Source: Thiohalomonas sp.
Lineage (GTDB): Bacteria > Pseudomonadota > Gammaproteobacteria > GRL18
Direction: 5' to 3'
Assembly (NCBI GenBank): GCA_023864145.1
Contig: JAIVER010000012.1
Coordinates: 1 to 12,754, forward strand
Length of the DNA stretch: 12,754 bases
Shown here piece after piece: positions 6,619 to 12,754 of this stretch (position 1 is the stretch's first letter; each line of letters starts with the position of its first letter). The notes under the pieces are model-generated. The model ran no database searches and had not been told where the DNA came from. It saw only the letters and a list, made by a program, of their open reading frames with translations. The position numbers were made by a program, and so were the translations under genes.

Positions 6619-6648
6619 AAAAAAAGGGGGCCTAAGGCCCCTTTTTTT
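6619..6648 (+). terminator. Intrinsic terminator after clpX
   Basis: GGGGCC (6627-6632) and GGCCCC (6636-6641) form a stem with a TAA loop, flanked by a run of seven A (6619-6625) and seven T (6642-6648). The A-run on the other side would let it work in both directions. It separates clpX from lon. Confidence 0.92.
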
Positions 6649-6685
6649 GTGTTTGATTATTTCAGGTTAAATAAAGTGATATAGA

Positions 6686-6713
6686 CTTGATTTCTTGCCC
6701 TGAACACCCATAT
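6686..6713 (+). promoter_or_regulatory. Sigma-32 (RpoH) heat-shock promoter of lon
   Basis: CTTGATT (6686-6692) and ACCCATAT (6706-6713) are separated by 13 bases. This agrees closely with the RpoH consensus CTTGAAA-N13-15-CCCCATNT. The start would be near 6720, about 33 bases before the lon ATG. lon is a classic RpoH target in E. coli, so context and sequence agree. No comparable site was found before tig, clpP, clpX or hupB. Confidence 0.8.
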
Positions 6714-6734
6714 ATTTGTTTAAGTTAAGTAATA

Positions 6735-6755
6735 TATTAAGAGGGCTTCTTAATG
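6735..6755 (+). promoter_or_regulatory. lon ribosome-binding site in a start-codon hairpin (possible RNA thermometer)
   Basis: ATTAAGA (6736-6742) pairs perfectly with TCTTAAT (6748-6754). The loop GGGCT holds the Shine-Dalgarno GAGGG purines (6741-6745), and the right arm includes the A and T of the start codon. A U-G pair (6735/6755) could extend it. The stem has six A-U pairs and one G-C, so it would melt easily. Combined with the RpoH promoter this suggests, but does not prove, temperature-sensitive translation. Confidence 0.45.
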
Positions 6756-9161
6756 GAGAATGAAAACAATACTTCTAAAATCACTGATACAACACAAATC
6801 TATCCAGTTTTACCTTTAAGAGATGTTGTTGTCTACCCACACATGGTGATACCGCTTTATGTGGGTCGTGAAAAATCAATTAATGCGCTTGAAGCGGCAA
6901 TGGAAGAAGATAAAAAAATTCTTTTAATTGCTCAAAGAAATGCCTCTGAAGATGAACCAAAACCTGAGGATCTTAACTCAGTTGGAACCATCGCCTCTAT
7001 ACTCAGACGGCTAAAACTACCTGATGGTACCGTGAAAGTACTTGTTGAAGGCGATGAGCGTGCTGAAATTAAAAATTTATTTACATCTGAAGAATACTAT
7101 AGTGCTCAAGTTTCACTTTTTGAAAATAAAAAGATTGAAGATAGAGAAGCTGATGTTTTAACCCGTACCGTAATGAATCAGTTTGATCAATATGTAAAAA
7201 TGAATGATAAAGTACCACCTGAAATTTTATCATCGCTTTCCAGTATTGAAGATCCCAGTCGTCTGGCAGATACCATTGCTGCACACATGCCGCTTAAGAT
7301 TGAAGAAAAACAGCTTATTTTAGAAATTTCAGATGTTCGTGAGCGTTTAGAACATTTATTGGCACAAATGGAATCTGAGATTGACATACTGCAAGTAGAA
7401 AAACGTATTCGCGGACGTGTCAAGCAGAAAATGGAGAAAAGCCAACGGGAATACTATCTCAATGAGCAAATGAAAGCCATTCAGAAAGAATTAAATGATG
7501 TACCCAATGAGTTGGAAGATATTGAGGACAAAATAAAAAATACCGGGCTTTCTTCGGAAGCTAAGAAAAAAGGCATGGCGGAGCTGAATAAATTAAAAAT
7601 GATGTCGCCAATGTCCGCAGAAGCATCCGTTGTAAGAAACTATTTAGAATGGCTGACTAATGTTCCGTGGAAGAAACGTTCAAAAGTACGCCTTGATTTG
7701 ACAAAAGCCGCAGCTATTCTTGATGAAGACCATTATGGACTTGAGAAAGTAAAAGAACGTATTTTAGAATATCTTGCCGTTCAACAACGAATGAAAAAAC
7801 TTAAAGGACCTATTTTATGTCTTGTTGGTCCTCCAGGTGTTGGTAAAACCTCATTAGGGCAGTCCATTGCCAGAGCAACGAATCGTAAGTTTACCCGTAT
7901 GTCTCTGGGTGGAGTGCGGGATGAAGCAGAAATACGAGGACATCGACGTACTTATATTGGTTCAATGCCGGGTAAGATCATTCAAAATATGTCTAAAGTG
8001 GGAGTAAAAAATCCATTTTTCTTATTGGACGAAATTGATAAAATGGCTATGGATATGCGAGGTGACCCCTCATCAGCATTGTTGGAAGTATTAGATCCGG
8101 AACAAAATAATACCTTTAGCGATCATTATATGGAAGTGGATTACGATCTGTCAGAACTTATGTTTATAGCAACCTCAAACAGTATGAATATCCCGAGGCC
8201 ACTACTTGATAGAATGGAAGTGATACGTCTTGCCGGCTACACTGAAGAAGAAAAACTGAATATTGTTTCTCGCTATTTGATCCCCAAACAGTTAAAAAAT
8301 AATGGTCTAAAAGACGCTGAATTAAGCATTAGTGAAGGCGCAATTCGAGACATTATACGTTATTATACACGTGAGGCAGGTGTACGCGGTATTGAACGGG
8401 AAGTTGCAAAAATTGCTCGTAAAGTTGTTAAAGAAATTTTATTAGATAAGAAAACAAAAAAAGTTGCTGTCAGCAGTCGTAATATTGAGAAATATCTGGG
8501 GGTTCGTCGCTTCCGTTACGGCAGTGTAGAACAGGAAGATCAGGTTGGACAGGTGACCGGACTGGCATGGACTGAAGTGGGTGGTGAAATTTTAACCATT
8601 GAAACCGCTGTTATGCCGGGGAAAGGTAAAAACAGTGTCACCGGACAACTTGGTGATGTGATGAAAGAATCCATTCAGGCGGCCATGTCAGTTGTTCGTA
8701 GTCGTTCGGATGTCTTAGGCATACCTCATGAAACCTATGAAACTAAAGATATCCATATACACGTTCCTGAAGGCGCTATCCCCAAGGATGGCCCAAGTGC
8801 TGGTATTGGTATGTGTACCGCTTTAGTTTCAGCATTGACAGAAATACCTGTTAAGGCAGATGTTGCTATGACTGGAGAGATTACTTTACGTGGCGAAGTT
8901 TTACCCATTGGCGGTCTTAAAGAAAAACTATTAGCAGCATTACGAAGCGGTATAAAAACAGTTATTATTCCAAGCGAAAATAAAAAAGATTTGGTTGATT
9001 TACCTAGGAACATTGTATCAAAACTTGATATAAAACCGGTACAGTGGATTGATGAAGTCTTACAAATTGCTCTTGTTCATGCTCCGGAACCAATCAAAGA
9101 ATCTGTAGGCGCTTCTAAGGTTAAATCTGGAAAAAAATCAGCATCAATTAGGGCTCACTAG
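6753..9161 (+). CDS. lon: ATP-dependent protease Lon
   Basis: Lon is a cytoplasmic hexameric AAA+ serine protease that removes misfolded proteins and specific regulators. At 802 aa it is a full-length LonA. The N-terminal substrate-binding domain begins [12 protein letters not shown] and extends through about residue 210. A coiled-coil-like linker with [15 protein letters not shown] (233-247) follows. Walker A G-P-P-G-V-G-K-T is at 359-366 and Walker B F-F-L-L-D-E-I-D at 422-429. The protease dyad is Ser682 in P-K-D-G-P-S-A-G and Lys725 in G-L-K-E-K. The C-terminus has a basic tail of about 20 residues with several Lys. The ATG at 6753 is set by GAGGG 8 bases upstream. It is monocistronic: own RpoH promoter in front, terminator behind. 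Confidence 0.98.
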   Translation: MENENNTSKITDTTQIYPVLPLRDVVVYPHMVIPLYVGREKSINALEAAMEEDKKILLIAQRNASEDEPKPEDLNSVGTIASILRRLKLPDGTVKVLVEGDERAEIKNLFTSEEYYSAQVSLFENKKIEDREADVLTRTVMNQFDQYVKMNDKVPPEILSSLSSIEDPSRLADTIAAHMPLKIEEKQLILEISDVRERLEHLLAQMESEIDILQVEKRIRGRVKQKMEKSQREYYLNEQMKAIQKELNDVPNELEDIEDKIKNTGLSSEAKKKGMAELNKLKMMSPMSAEASVVRNYLEWLTNVPWKKRSKVRLDLTKAAAILDEDHYGLEKVKERILEYLAVQQRMKKLKGPILCLVGPPGVGKTSLGQSIARATNRKFTRMSLGGVRDEAEIRGHRRTYIGSMPGKIIQNMSKVGVKNPFFLLDEIDKMAMDMRGDPSSALLEVLDPEQNNTFSDHYMEVDYDLSELMFIATSNSMNIPRPLLDRMEVIRLAGYTEEEKLNIVSRYLIPKQLKNNGLKDAELSISEGAIRDIIRYYTREAGVRGIEREVAKIARKVVKEILLDKKTKKVAVSSRNIEKYLGVRRFRYGSVEQEDQVGQVTGLAWTEVGGEILTIETAVMPGKGKNSVTGQLGDVMKESIQAAMSVVRSRSDVLGIPHETYETKDIHIHVPEGAIPKDGPSAGIGMCTALVSALTEIPVKADVAMTGEITLRGEVLPIGGLKEKLLAALRSGIKTVIIPSENKKDLVDLPRNIVSKLDIKPVQWIDEVLQIALVHAPEPIKESVGASKVKSGKKSASIRAH

Positions 9162-9200
9162 TTTTAACTTTAATAGTTTCTAAATTATTCTGTGCAAGTT

Positions 9201-9234
9201 AAGTCCATTTTAATTTTTTTAAAAATGGACTTTT
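9201..9234 (+). terminator. Intrinsic terminator after lon
   Basis: AAGTCCATTTT (9201-9211) pairs with AAAATGGACTT (9222-9232), an 11-bp perfect stem with a T-rich loop, ending in TTTT (9231-9234). The stem is lower in G+C than the clpX terminator, so efficiency may be moderate. It lies 40 bases after the lon stop codon. Confidence 0.75.
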
Positions 9235-9274
9235 GCTTATGGATATTTTTGTAAGGCTTTGTTTTATTTCGCGG

Positions 9275-9605
9275 ATTCAACTCTGAAGTGCAACACAGAA
9301 AATTCCAGTTCTTGTAAATGACTTCTGCATTAACTGGAAAGGTGTTCGAAAGCCCAGTGTCTTTCTGGGTCTATTATTCAGTTTTTTTATCACGTTGTAA
9401 ACCTCTTCATCATCGGTGGGACAGATAGCCTCGCTGACCTGTATTTCGCTTAAGCTCTCTCTTATTGTGGATTTATGAACTCCGATTTCCTTAGCAATAT
9501 CATCCTGAGTAAAATCCTTTTTATTTAGTTGTGCTGTCATGAGCTGGCGATAAACCAGAAAATATCATAAATACAACTTAGTTAAGTTGCACTTATAAGT
9601 TGAAT
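9275..9605 (-). mobile_element. Internally deleted IS30-family element with both terminal inverted repeats
   Basis: The ends are ATTCAACTCTGAAGTGCAAC (9275-9294) and, inverted, ATTCAACTTATAAGTGCAAC (9605-9586): 17 of 20 bases match. The 331-bp interior carries a fused remnant of an IS30 transposase on the minus strand. Full IS30-type elements are about 1 kb, so roughly two thirds is missing while both ends remain, making it potentially mobilisable by a complete relative. No clear target duplication was seen. It separates the lon terminator from the hupB promoter region. Confidence 0.75.
9277..9540 (-). pseudogene. IS30-family transposase, central catalytic region deleted
   Basis: The 87-codon frame joins two recognisable ends of an IS30 transposase. 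Residues 10-30 carry the N-terminal helix-turn-helix (D-D-I-A-K-E-I-G-V-H-K-S-T-I). From about residue 42 it matches the C-terminal end, with D-E-E-V-Y, then L-N-N-R-P-R-K-T-L-G-F-R-T-P and a final V-A-L-Q-S. The intervening part, which should hold the DDE integrase core of about 200 residues, is absent, so it cannot transpose by itself. The frame has stayed open across the deletion. The stop lies 3 bases inside the terminal repeat, normal for this family. A short DNA-binding product could in principle be made; no good ribosome site is seen. Confidence 0.8.
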
Positions 9606-9707
9606 TGGGCTTAATTTAAAGAAATTTTAAATTATTTATAAATATAGCTAGATTTTAGCAATAAAGTTTGCTTCAATAAACCTGTTAACCATTGTGACAC
9701 AACATGT

Positions 9708-9736
9708 TTGTGAAATATTAAAATAAATTTTATAGC
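9708..9736 (+). promoter_or_regulatory. Candidate hupB promoter
   Basis: TTGTGA (9708-9713) and TATAGC (9731-9736) are spaced by 17 bases. Another TTGTGA lies at 9693-9698, giving a direct repeat TTGTGA spaced by 15 bases, with a possible -10 at ATATTA. Both are moderate matches in A+T-rich sequence, so the choice between them is uncertain. Confidence 0.35.
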
Positions 9737-9750
9737 TTATATCTATCATC

Positions 9751-9777
9751 ATTAATTTCATTAATTTCATTAATTTT
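9751..9777 (+). repeat. Three tandem copies of a 9-base unit in the hupB leader
   Basis: ATTAATTTC occurs at 9751-9759 and 9760-9768, and as ATTAATTTT at 9769-9777. It falls in the probable 5' leader of hupB. It is a simple A/T repeat, likely made by slippage, that could vary in copy number. Confidence 0.8.
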
Positions 9778-9824
9778 ATATTTTTTTATATCATTCAAAA
9801 ATGAATTTAATTTTCTAGATACTA

Positions 9825-9838
9825 AAAAGGGGACTTTT
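9825..9838 (+). promoter_or_regulatory. hupB ribosome-binding site in a small hairpin before a GTG start
   Basis: AAAAG (9825-9829) pairs with CTTTT (9834-9838) around loop GGGA, so the Shine-Dalgarno AAGGGG (9827-9832) is split between stem and loop. The stem ends at the base before the GTG start at 9839. The position of AAGGGG supports this GTG. At 5 bp the structure is weak. Confidence 0.35.
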
Positions 9839-10111
9839 GTGAATAAATCTGAATTAATAAACGCTATTGCTGAGGATGCTGACTTACCTAAAGCGCAGGC
9901 TAGTCGTGCATTGGATGCAACTATTAAAGCAATTACTGATTCACTAGCAAGTAACGAACCAGTGACACTAATTGGTTTCGGAACTTTTGAAGTTAGAGAA
10001 AGAGCAGCACGAACTGGATGCAACCCACGTACTGGTGAAACTATCCAGATAAAAGCATCTAAAAATCCTGCATTTAAAGCTGGTAAAGCATTAAAAGAAG
10101 CGGTAAACTAA
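9839..10111 (+). CDS. hupB: DNA-binding protein HU, beta-type
   Basis: HU is a small dimeric nucleoid protein that bends and compacts DNA. The 90 aa equal E. coli HupB in length and share the M-N-K-S-E-L-I start, the [15 protein letters not shown] signature (46-60) and the A-G-K-A-L-K-E-A-V end. Translation starts at GTG, supported by AAGGGG upstream; no in-frame ATG restores the conserved N-terminus. Pro63, which intercalates into DNA, is present. The residue that is Arg61 in E. coli HU is Cys61 here (codon TGC). The gene follows lon, as in many Gammaproteobacteria, although the IS30 remnant has lengthened the spacer. No strong terminator follows, so read-through into tRNA-Val is possible. 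Confidence 0.96.
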   Translation: MNKSELINAIAEDADLPKAQASRALDATIKAITDSLASNEPVTLIGFGTFEVRERAARTGCNPRTGETIQIKASKNPAFKAGKALKEAVN

Positions 10112-10143
10112 GCCACTTCTTTTTGAGAGGAAGCTTGAAGACA

Positions 10144-10181
10144 AAAGTTTAGATTAACTTTATAAGCCTTTTATAAACTTT
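10144..10181 (+). other. Weak inverted repeat between hupB and tRNA-Val
   Basis: AAAGTTTA (10144-10151) and TAAACTTT (10174-10181) are perfect 8-base arms with a 22-base loop. There is no U-run for termination. A tRNA-Val promoter could lie here, but I find no pair of boxes good enough to call. Confidence 0.3.
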
Positions 10182-10197
10182 GGCTTGTCAAGAAAAA

Positions 10198-10274
10198 GGG
10201 TGATTAGCTCAGCTGGTCAGAGCACCGCTCTTACAAGGCGGGGGTCATAAGTTCAAATCTTATATCACCCACCA
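10198..10274 (+). tRNA. tRNA-Val (anticodon TAC)
   Basis: A 77-base cloverleaf with encoded CCA is present. The acceptor GGGTGAT pairs with ATCACCC. The anticodon arm is CCGCT / CTTACAA / GGCGG, giving TAC. The T-arm is ATAAG / TTCAAAT / CTTAT, perfectly paired though A/T-rich. Position between hupB and ppiD matches the usual gene neighbourhood. Confidence 0.95.
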
Positions 10275-10378
10275 TTTAAATTCAGTTTTAAATTAAAAAT
10301 TCATTTCGTTAATAGGGCATTATTAATGTCTGCTTAGCAAAATAATTATTCAATCTAAACTGGTTTATTTGAAATTTA

Positions 10379-10455
10379 GGAGCGGTAGTTCAGCTGGTTA
10401 GAATACCTGCCTGTCACGCAGGGGGTCGCGGGTTTGAGTCCTGTCCGTTCCGCCA
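10379..10455 (+). tRNA. tRNA-Asp (anticodon GTC)
   Basis: A 77-base cloverleaf with encoded CCA is present. The acceptor GGAGCGG pairs with CCGTTCC (one G-U). The anticodon arm is CCTGC / CTGTCAC / GCAGG, giving GTC. The discriminator is G73, the identity base for AspRS. It shares a transcript end with tRNA-Val at the terminator just downstream. Confidence 0.95.
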
Positions 10456-10458
10456 TAT

Positions 10459-10491
10459 AAAAAAAGCGCGTTTTTGACGCGCTTTTTTTTT
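10459..10491 (+). terminator. Intrinsic terminator after tRNA-Asp
   Basis: GCGCGT (10466-10471) pairs with ACGCGC (10477-10482) around TTTTG, preceded by seven A and followed by nine T (10483-10491). It is a strong canonical terminator, 10 bases after the tRNA 3' end, and insulates ppiD from the tRNAs. Confidence 0.92.
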
Positions 10492-10517
10492 GGATTTCTT
10501 TTATTCATAAATATGAT
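10490..10517 (+). promoter_or_regulatory. Candidate ppiD promoter
   Basis: TTGGAT (10490-10495) and TATGAT (10512-10517) are spaced by 16 bases, each one or two bases from sigma-70 consensus. The -35 overlaps the end of the preceding T-run. It would give a leader of about 90 bases containing the hairpin at 10546-10578. Confidence 0.4.
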
Positions 10518-10545
10518 ATATAAAGAAGTTCAAGTTTATTCTGCA

Positions 10546-10578
10546 TCCATTCATAAACAATGCTTGTTTATGAATGGA
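10546..10578 (+). promoter_or_regulatory. 15-bp perfect hairpin in the ppiD leader
   Basis: CCATTCATAAACAA (10547-10560) pairs with TTGTTTATGAATGG (10564-10577) around a 3-base TGC loop, and one more T-A pair closes the base. There is no mismatch. It stands 35 bases before the ppiD ATG and is followed by only a short TTTT. It is too long and too perfect to be chance; it could be an attenuator, an mRNA stability element or a dyad for a regulator. Confidence 0.7.
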
Positions 10579-10612
10579 ATTTTGTTTCAAATTAATTCAA
10601 TGAGATAAATTC

Positions 10613-12490
10613 ATGATATTACATAGTATCAGGGAAAGAACTACGGGCTGGTTTGCCTGGCTAATTGTTTTTTTAATTTCCATTCCTTTTGCCTTATGGG
10701 GTATTAATAGTTATATCACACCGGATGCAAATCCAGCTGTTGCAAATGTGGGTGACTACAAGGTAACAGTCCAGGAATTTCAAAATGCGGTCCAAAATGA
10801 ATCTAAGGAATATAAAGGTCAGATTAATGATGCACTCATTAAGCAGATTGTACTTGAAAAGCTAATTAATAATCGAGCCTTAATTAATTTTTTGAATCAT
10901 TCAGGCATGACAATAAGCAAAAAGCAAATAGATTATCAAATACGCAATGATGCTAATTTCCAGTTAGATGGCAAATTCTCAGAAGAGCTCTATAACCGTT
11001 ATCTACCTAGCGCTTATAGTAAGTCTAATCATCGTAATTCAGTTGCCACTCAATTATTGATAGAGCAATTTTCAGATGGTATTAGTAGTTCATCATTTGT
11101 TTCGGATGTTGAAGTTAAACGTGTTATTCAATTAATAAAACAAAAAAGAGATATTAGCTATACAATTATTAAAGCTAAAGATTTTGTAGATAGCGTTACT
11201 ATTAGCGATGAAGAAATTAAAAACTACTATCAAAATTTTCAAGATCAATTTAAAAATCCAGAACAGATAAAATTGGCTTATCTTGAAATTTCACGTAAAG
11301 ATCTGCCTAACAATGAAGAAGTCACTGATGAACAAATTAGTAAATATTATCAGGATAATATCTTCCAATATACACAGCCGGAACGTCGTAAAGCGAGTCA
11401 TATTTTATTTACTCTGCCAACTGATGCTGATACAGCGACAAAAGATAAACTGAAGGCAGAAGCCCAATCTGTTTTAGATAAAATTAAAAATGGTGCTGAT
11501 TTTTCTGAAATGGCTAAAGCTCATTCACAAGATCCCGGTTCTGCCGATAATGGTGGTCATCTTGGTTTCTTTGGCCAGGCTGAAATGCTTCCGGCCTTTG
11601 AGGAAAGTGCTTTTTCTTTAACTCCTGGTGACATTTCTGATTTAGTTGAGTCATCATTTGGTTATCATATTATCAAACTGGTTTCAGTAGAAGGAGGAGA
11701 ATCAAAACCTTTAGATACAGTCAAAAATGAAATTATAGCTTCGATTCAATTTGATAAAGTGGAAAATGCCTATGTTCAAAAAGTTGAATCCATGCAGACT
11801 ATCGCTTATGAACAACCTGATTCATTAGAACCTGTGGCTACAGAACTAAATTTAACAATCAAAGAAAGCGAGCTAATGACCAGTGCTGGCGGGAAAGGTA
11901 TCTTTGCTAATCCAAAATTACTTAATGCAGCGTTTGGTGAAACTGTTTTTGAAGAAGGTAATAATAGTGACTTAATTGAACTAGGTGATGATCATGTTGC
12001 TGTGATTCGATTAGTTGAGAGAATTCCAGCCAATACGAAGCCTTTAGATGAAGTTAAAGACATCATTGAATCTCGCTTAAAGCAAGATTCAATCATAGCA
12101 AAAGCTCAGGAAAAAGCATCAGAATTTGTTAAAAACCTTACTGATGGTACTTCAGTTGATGAACTGTCTAAGGAAAATTCATTAATTATTGAGAATACGG
12201 GCGCTATCGATCGTCAGGATACTAAGACACCAGGTGAAATTATGCGCAAGGTATTTACCATGCCTCGCGAAATGAAATATGCAACCACAAAAATGATGAA
12301 TGGCAATATTGCTATCATTGCCATTAAATCAATAGAAGATGGTGATAGTGGTGATCAGCCCTTATTTGACAGCATAAAAGCCGCTTTATTGCAGAATAAG
12401 GGTAATATGGAAACGTCTCTATCTATATTACAAATTCGTTCTGACTCTGAAATTGTTATTAATACACAATTATTGAGTGCGCAAGAATAG
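10613..12490 (+). CDS. ppiD: Periplasmic folding chaperone PpiD (SurA/parvulin-like, membrane-anchored)
   Basis: PpiD is an inner-membrane-anchored periplasmic chaperone near the SecYEG exit that assists newly exported proteins. The 625 aa match E. coli PpiD (623). A short cytoplasmic N-terminus (R-E-R-T-T-G-W) precedes one membrane helix at about 13-30, which gives N-in topology. A SurA-like chaperone domain covers about 45-250. A parvulin PPIase domain at about 259-361 has A-S-H-I-L-F, the D-P-G-S-A-D-N-G-G-H-L-G-F-F core and F-G-Y-H-I-I-K. The second, degenerate region runs to the end. His263 and His352 are at the usual parvulin positions, although E. coli PpiD has little isomerase activity, so catalysis is not assured. 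The ribosome site is weak (GAGA). The stop lies about 25 bases before the IS630-like element, with no terminator between. Confidence 0.95.
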   Translation: MILHSIRERTTGWFAWLIVFLISIPFALWGINSYITPDANPAVANVGDYKVTVQEFQNAVQNESKEYKGQINDALIKQIVLEKLINNRALINFLNHSGMTISKKQIDYQIRNDANFQLDGKFSEELYNRYLPSAYSKSNHRNSVATQLLIEQFSDGISSSSFVSDVEVKRVIQLIKQKRDISYTIIKAKDFVDSVTISDEEIKNYYQNFQDQFKNPEQIKLAYLEISRKDLPNNEEVTDEQISKYYQDNIFQYTQPERRKASHILFTLPTDADTATKDKLKAEAQSVLDKIKNGADFSEMAKAHSQDPGSADNGGHLGFFGQAEMLPAFEESAFSLTPGDISDLVESSFGYHIIKLVSVEGGESKPLDTVKNEIIASIQFDKVENAYVQKVESMQTIAYEQPDSLEPVATELNLTIKESELMTSAGGKGIFANPKLLNAAFGETVFEEGNNSDLIELGDDHVAVIRLVERIPANTKPLDEVKDIIESRLKQDSIIAKAQEKASEFVKNLTDGTSVDELSKENSLIIENTGAIDRQDTKTPGEIMRKVFTMPREMKYATTKMMNGNIAIIAIKSIEDGDSGDQPLFDSIKAALLQNKGNMETSLSILQIRSDSEIVINTQLLSAQE

Positions 12491-12515
12491 AATATTTCTG
12501 GAATTCGTTACAAAA

Positions 12516-12754
12516 AACTATACCCATGACCTATGAAAATGCTTGATTTTCATAGAGAAGAAGATCAAAATTATCCAATGACGCAAATTACTCTCACAGC
12601 CCATGGAAAATCAACTCTAGAAATGCAACATAAGCATTCTGGAAATGGAAAAGAACGAGATAGAATCAAAGCCATCCTACTTTGCTCTGAAGGCTGGAAG
12701 GTTCCCATGATCGCTCAGGCTTTAAGAATTTATGAAACCAGCATATTACGTCAC
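12516..12754 (+). mobile_element. IS630-like element, 5' end (right copy, runs off window)
   Basis: The first 92 bases repeat 1-92 in inverted orientation with two mismatches. The junction is probably at the TATA of 12519-12522, consistent with TA-targeted insertion. A 10-bp perfect palindrome (12531-12540 and 12546-12555) sits just inside the end. The element is co-directional with ppiD and has no terminator in front, so ppiD read-through could enter it. The far end is not in the window. Confidence 0.8.
12533..12754 (+). CDS. IS630-family transposase, N-terminal fragment (partial)
   Basis: The frame is open to the window edge, 74 codons from the ATG at 12533. In-frame ATGs at 12539 and 12578 are alternatives. 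The 12578 start has a purine stretch (AGAGAAGAAG, 12554-12563) a little far upstream and would leave the palindrome untranslated. The visible residues include R-D-R-I-K-A-I-L-L-C-S-E-G-W and then I-A-Q-A-L-R-I-Y-E-T-S-I-L-R-H. This is the R-A-I-L-L-L-x-E-G plus helix-turn-helix pattern of IS630/Tc1-type transposase N-termini, which bind the element ends. The DDE catalytic part lies beyond the window, so intactness cannot be judged. Confidence 0.7.
   Translation, partial: MKMLDFHREEDQNYPMTQITLTAHGKSTLEMQHKHSGNGKERDRIKAILLCSEGWKVPMIAQALRIYETSILRH

Noticed and set aside
7081..7423. Two overlapping minus-strand frames inside lon
   Set aside because: Both lie opposite the conserved Lon N-terminal and linker region and look like compositional shadows.
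8735..9013. 92-codon minus-strand frame inside lon
   Set aside because: It is opposite the Lon protease domain with its Ser-Lys dyad; no ribosome site or recognisable motif.
9751..9777. Iteron-like replication or regulator repeats upstream of hupB
   Set aside because: Only three copies of a pure A/T 9-mer without conserved G/C positions; simple slippage explains them.
9730..10023. 97-codon minus-strand frame across hupB
   Set aside because: Antisense to HU, and its C-terminal part translates the A/T tandem repeat, giving low-complexity residues.
1..12754. Composite transposon carrying the quality-control genes
   Set aside because: The genes between the IS630-like copies are core genes in a conserved order and include tRNAs; independent insertions of the same element on each side are simpler than mobilisation of the block.

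Overview
This is a low-GC (A+T-rich by eye) chromosomal segment from a gammaproteobacterium. The main evidence is the gene order folD - tRNA cluster - tig - clpP - clpX - lon - hupB - tRNA-Val/tRNA-Asp - ppiD, an arrangement known from Gammaproteobacteria. The proteins also match the Escherichia coli versions closely in length and motifs: Tig 432 aa, ClpP 218, ClpX 424, Lon 802, HU 90, PpiD 625. I cannot name the species.

Layout. Positions 1-92 and 12516-12607 are inverted copies of the same sequence (about 90 of 92 bases identical). Each is the 5' end of an IS630-like element whose transposase points out of the window. The left copy abuts a 5'-truncated gene for a membrane protein with a GIDE (E3 ubiquitin ligase-like) domain and an EF-hand (86-838). 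Then come folD on the minus strand (853-1719), a plus-strand tRNA cluster Pro(TGG)-Arg(TCT)-His(GTG)-Leu(TAG) (2054-2582), tig (2903-4201), clpP (4274-4930), a 218-bp imperfect palindrome (5037-5254), clpX (5335-6609) with a strong terminator, and lon (6753-9161) behind a good sigma-32-type heat-shock promoter. A 331-bp internally deleted IS30-family element with its terminal inverted repeats (9275-9605) separates lon from hupB (9839-10111, GTG start). tRNA-Val(TAC), tRNA-Asp(GTC), a terminator and ppiD (10613-12490) follow.

Function. The core is a protein quality-control block: nascent-chain folding (trigger factor), cytoplasmic proteolysis (ClpXP, Lon) and periplasmic folding (PpiD), with the nucleoid protein HU between them. 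The tRNAs and folD support translation and one-carbon supply.

No new multi-gene system is visible. The unusual material lies between genes. The clpP-clpX palindrome has a strong strand bias toward G-U pairs. Long near-perfect hairpins precede tig and ppiD. Short A/U-rich hairpins at clpP, lon and hupB put the Shine-Dalgarno purines in the loop next to the start codon. Mobile-element remnants surround and interrupt an otherwise conserved block. All hairpin and identity counts were made by hand from the sequence; no folding program or database search was run.
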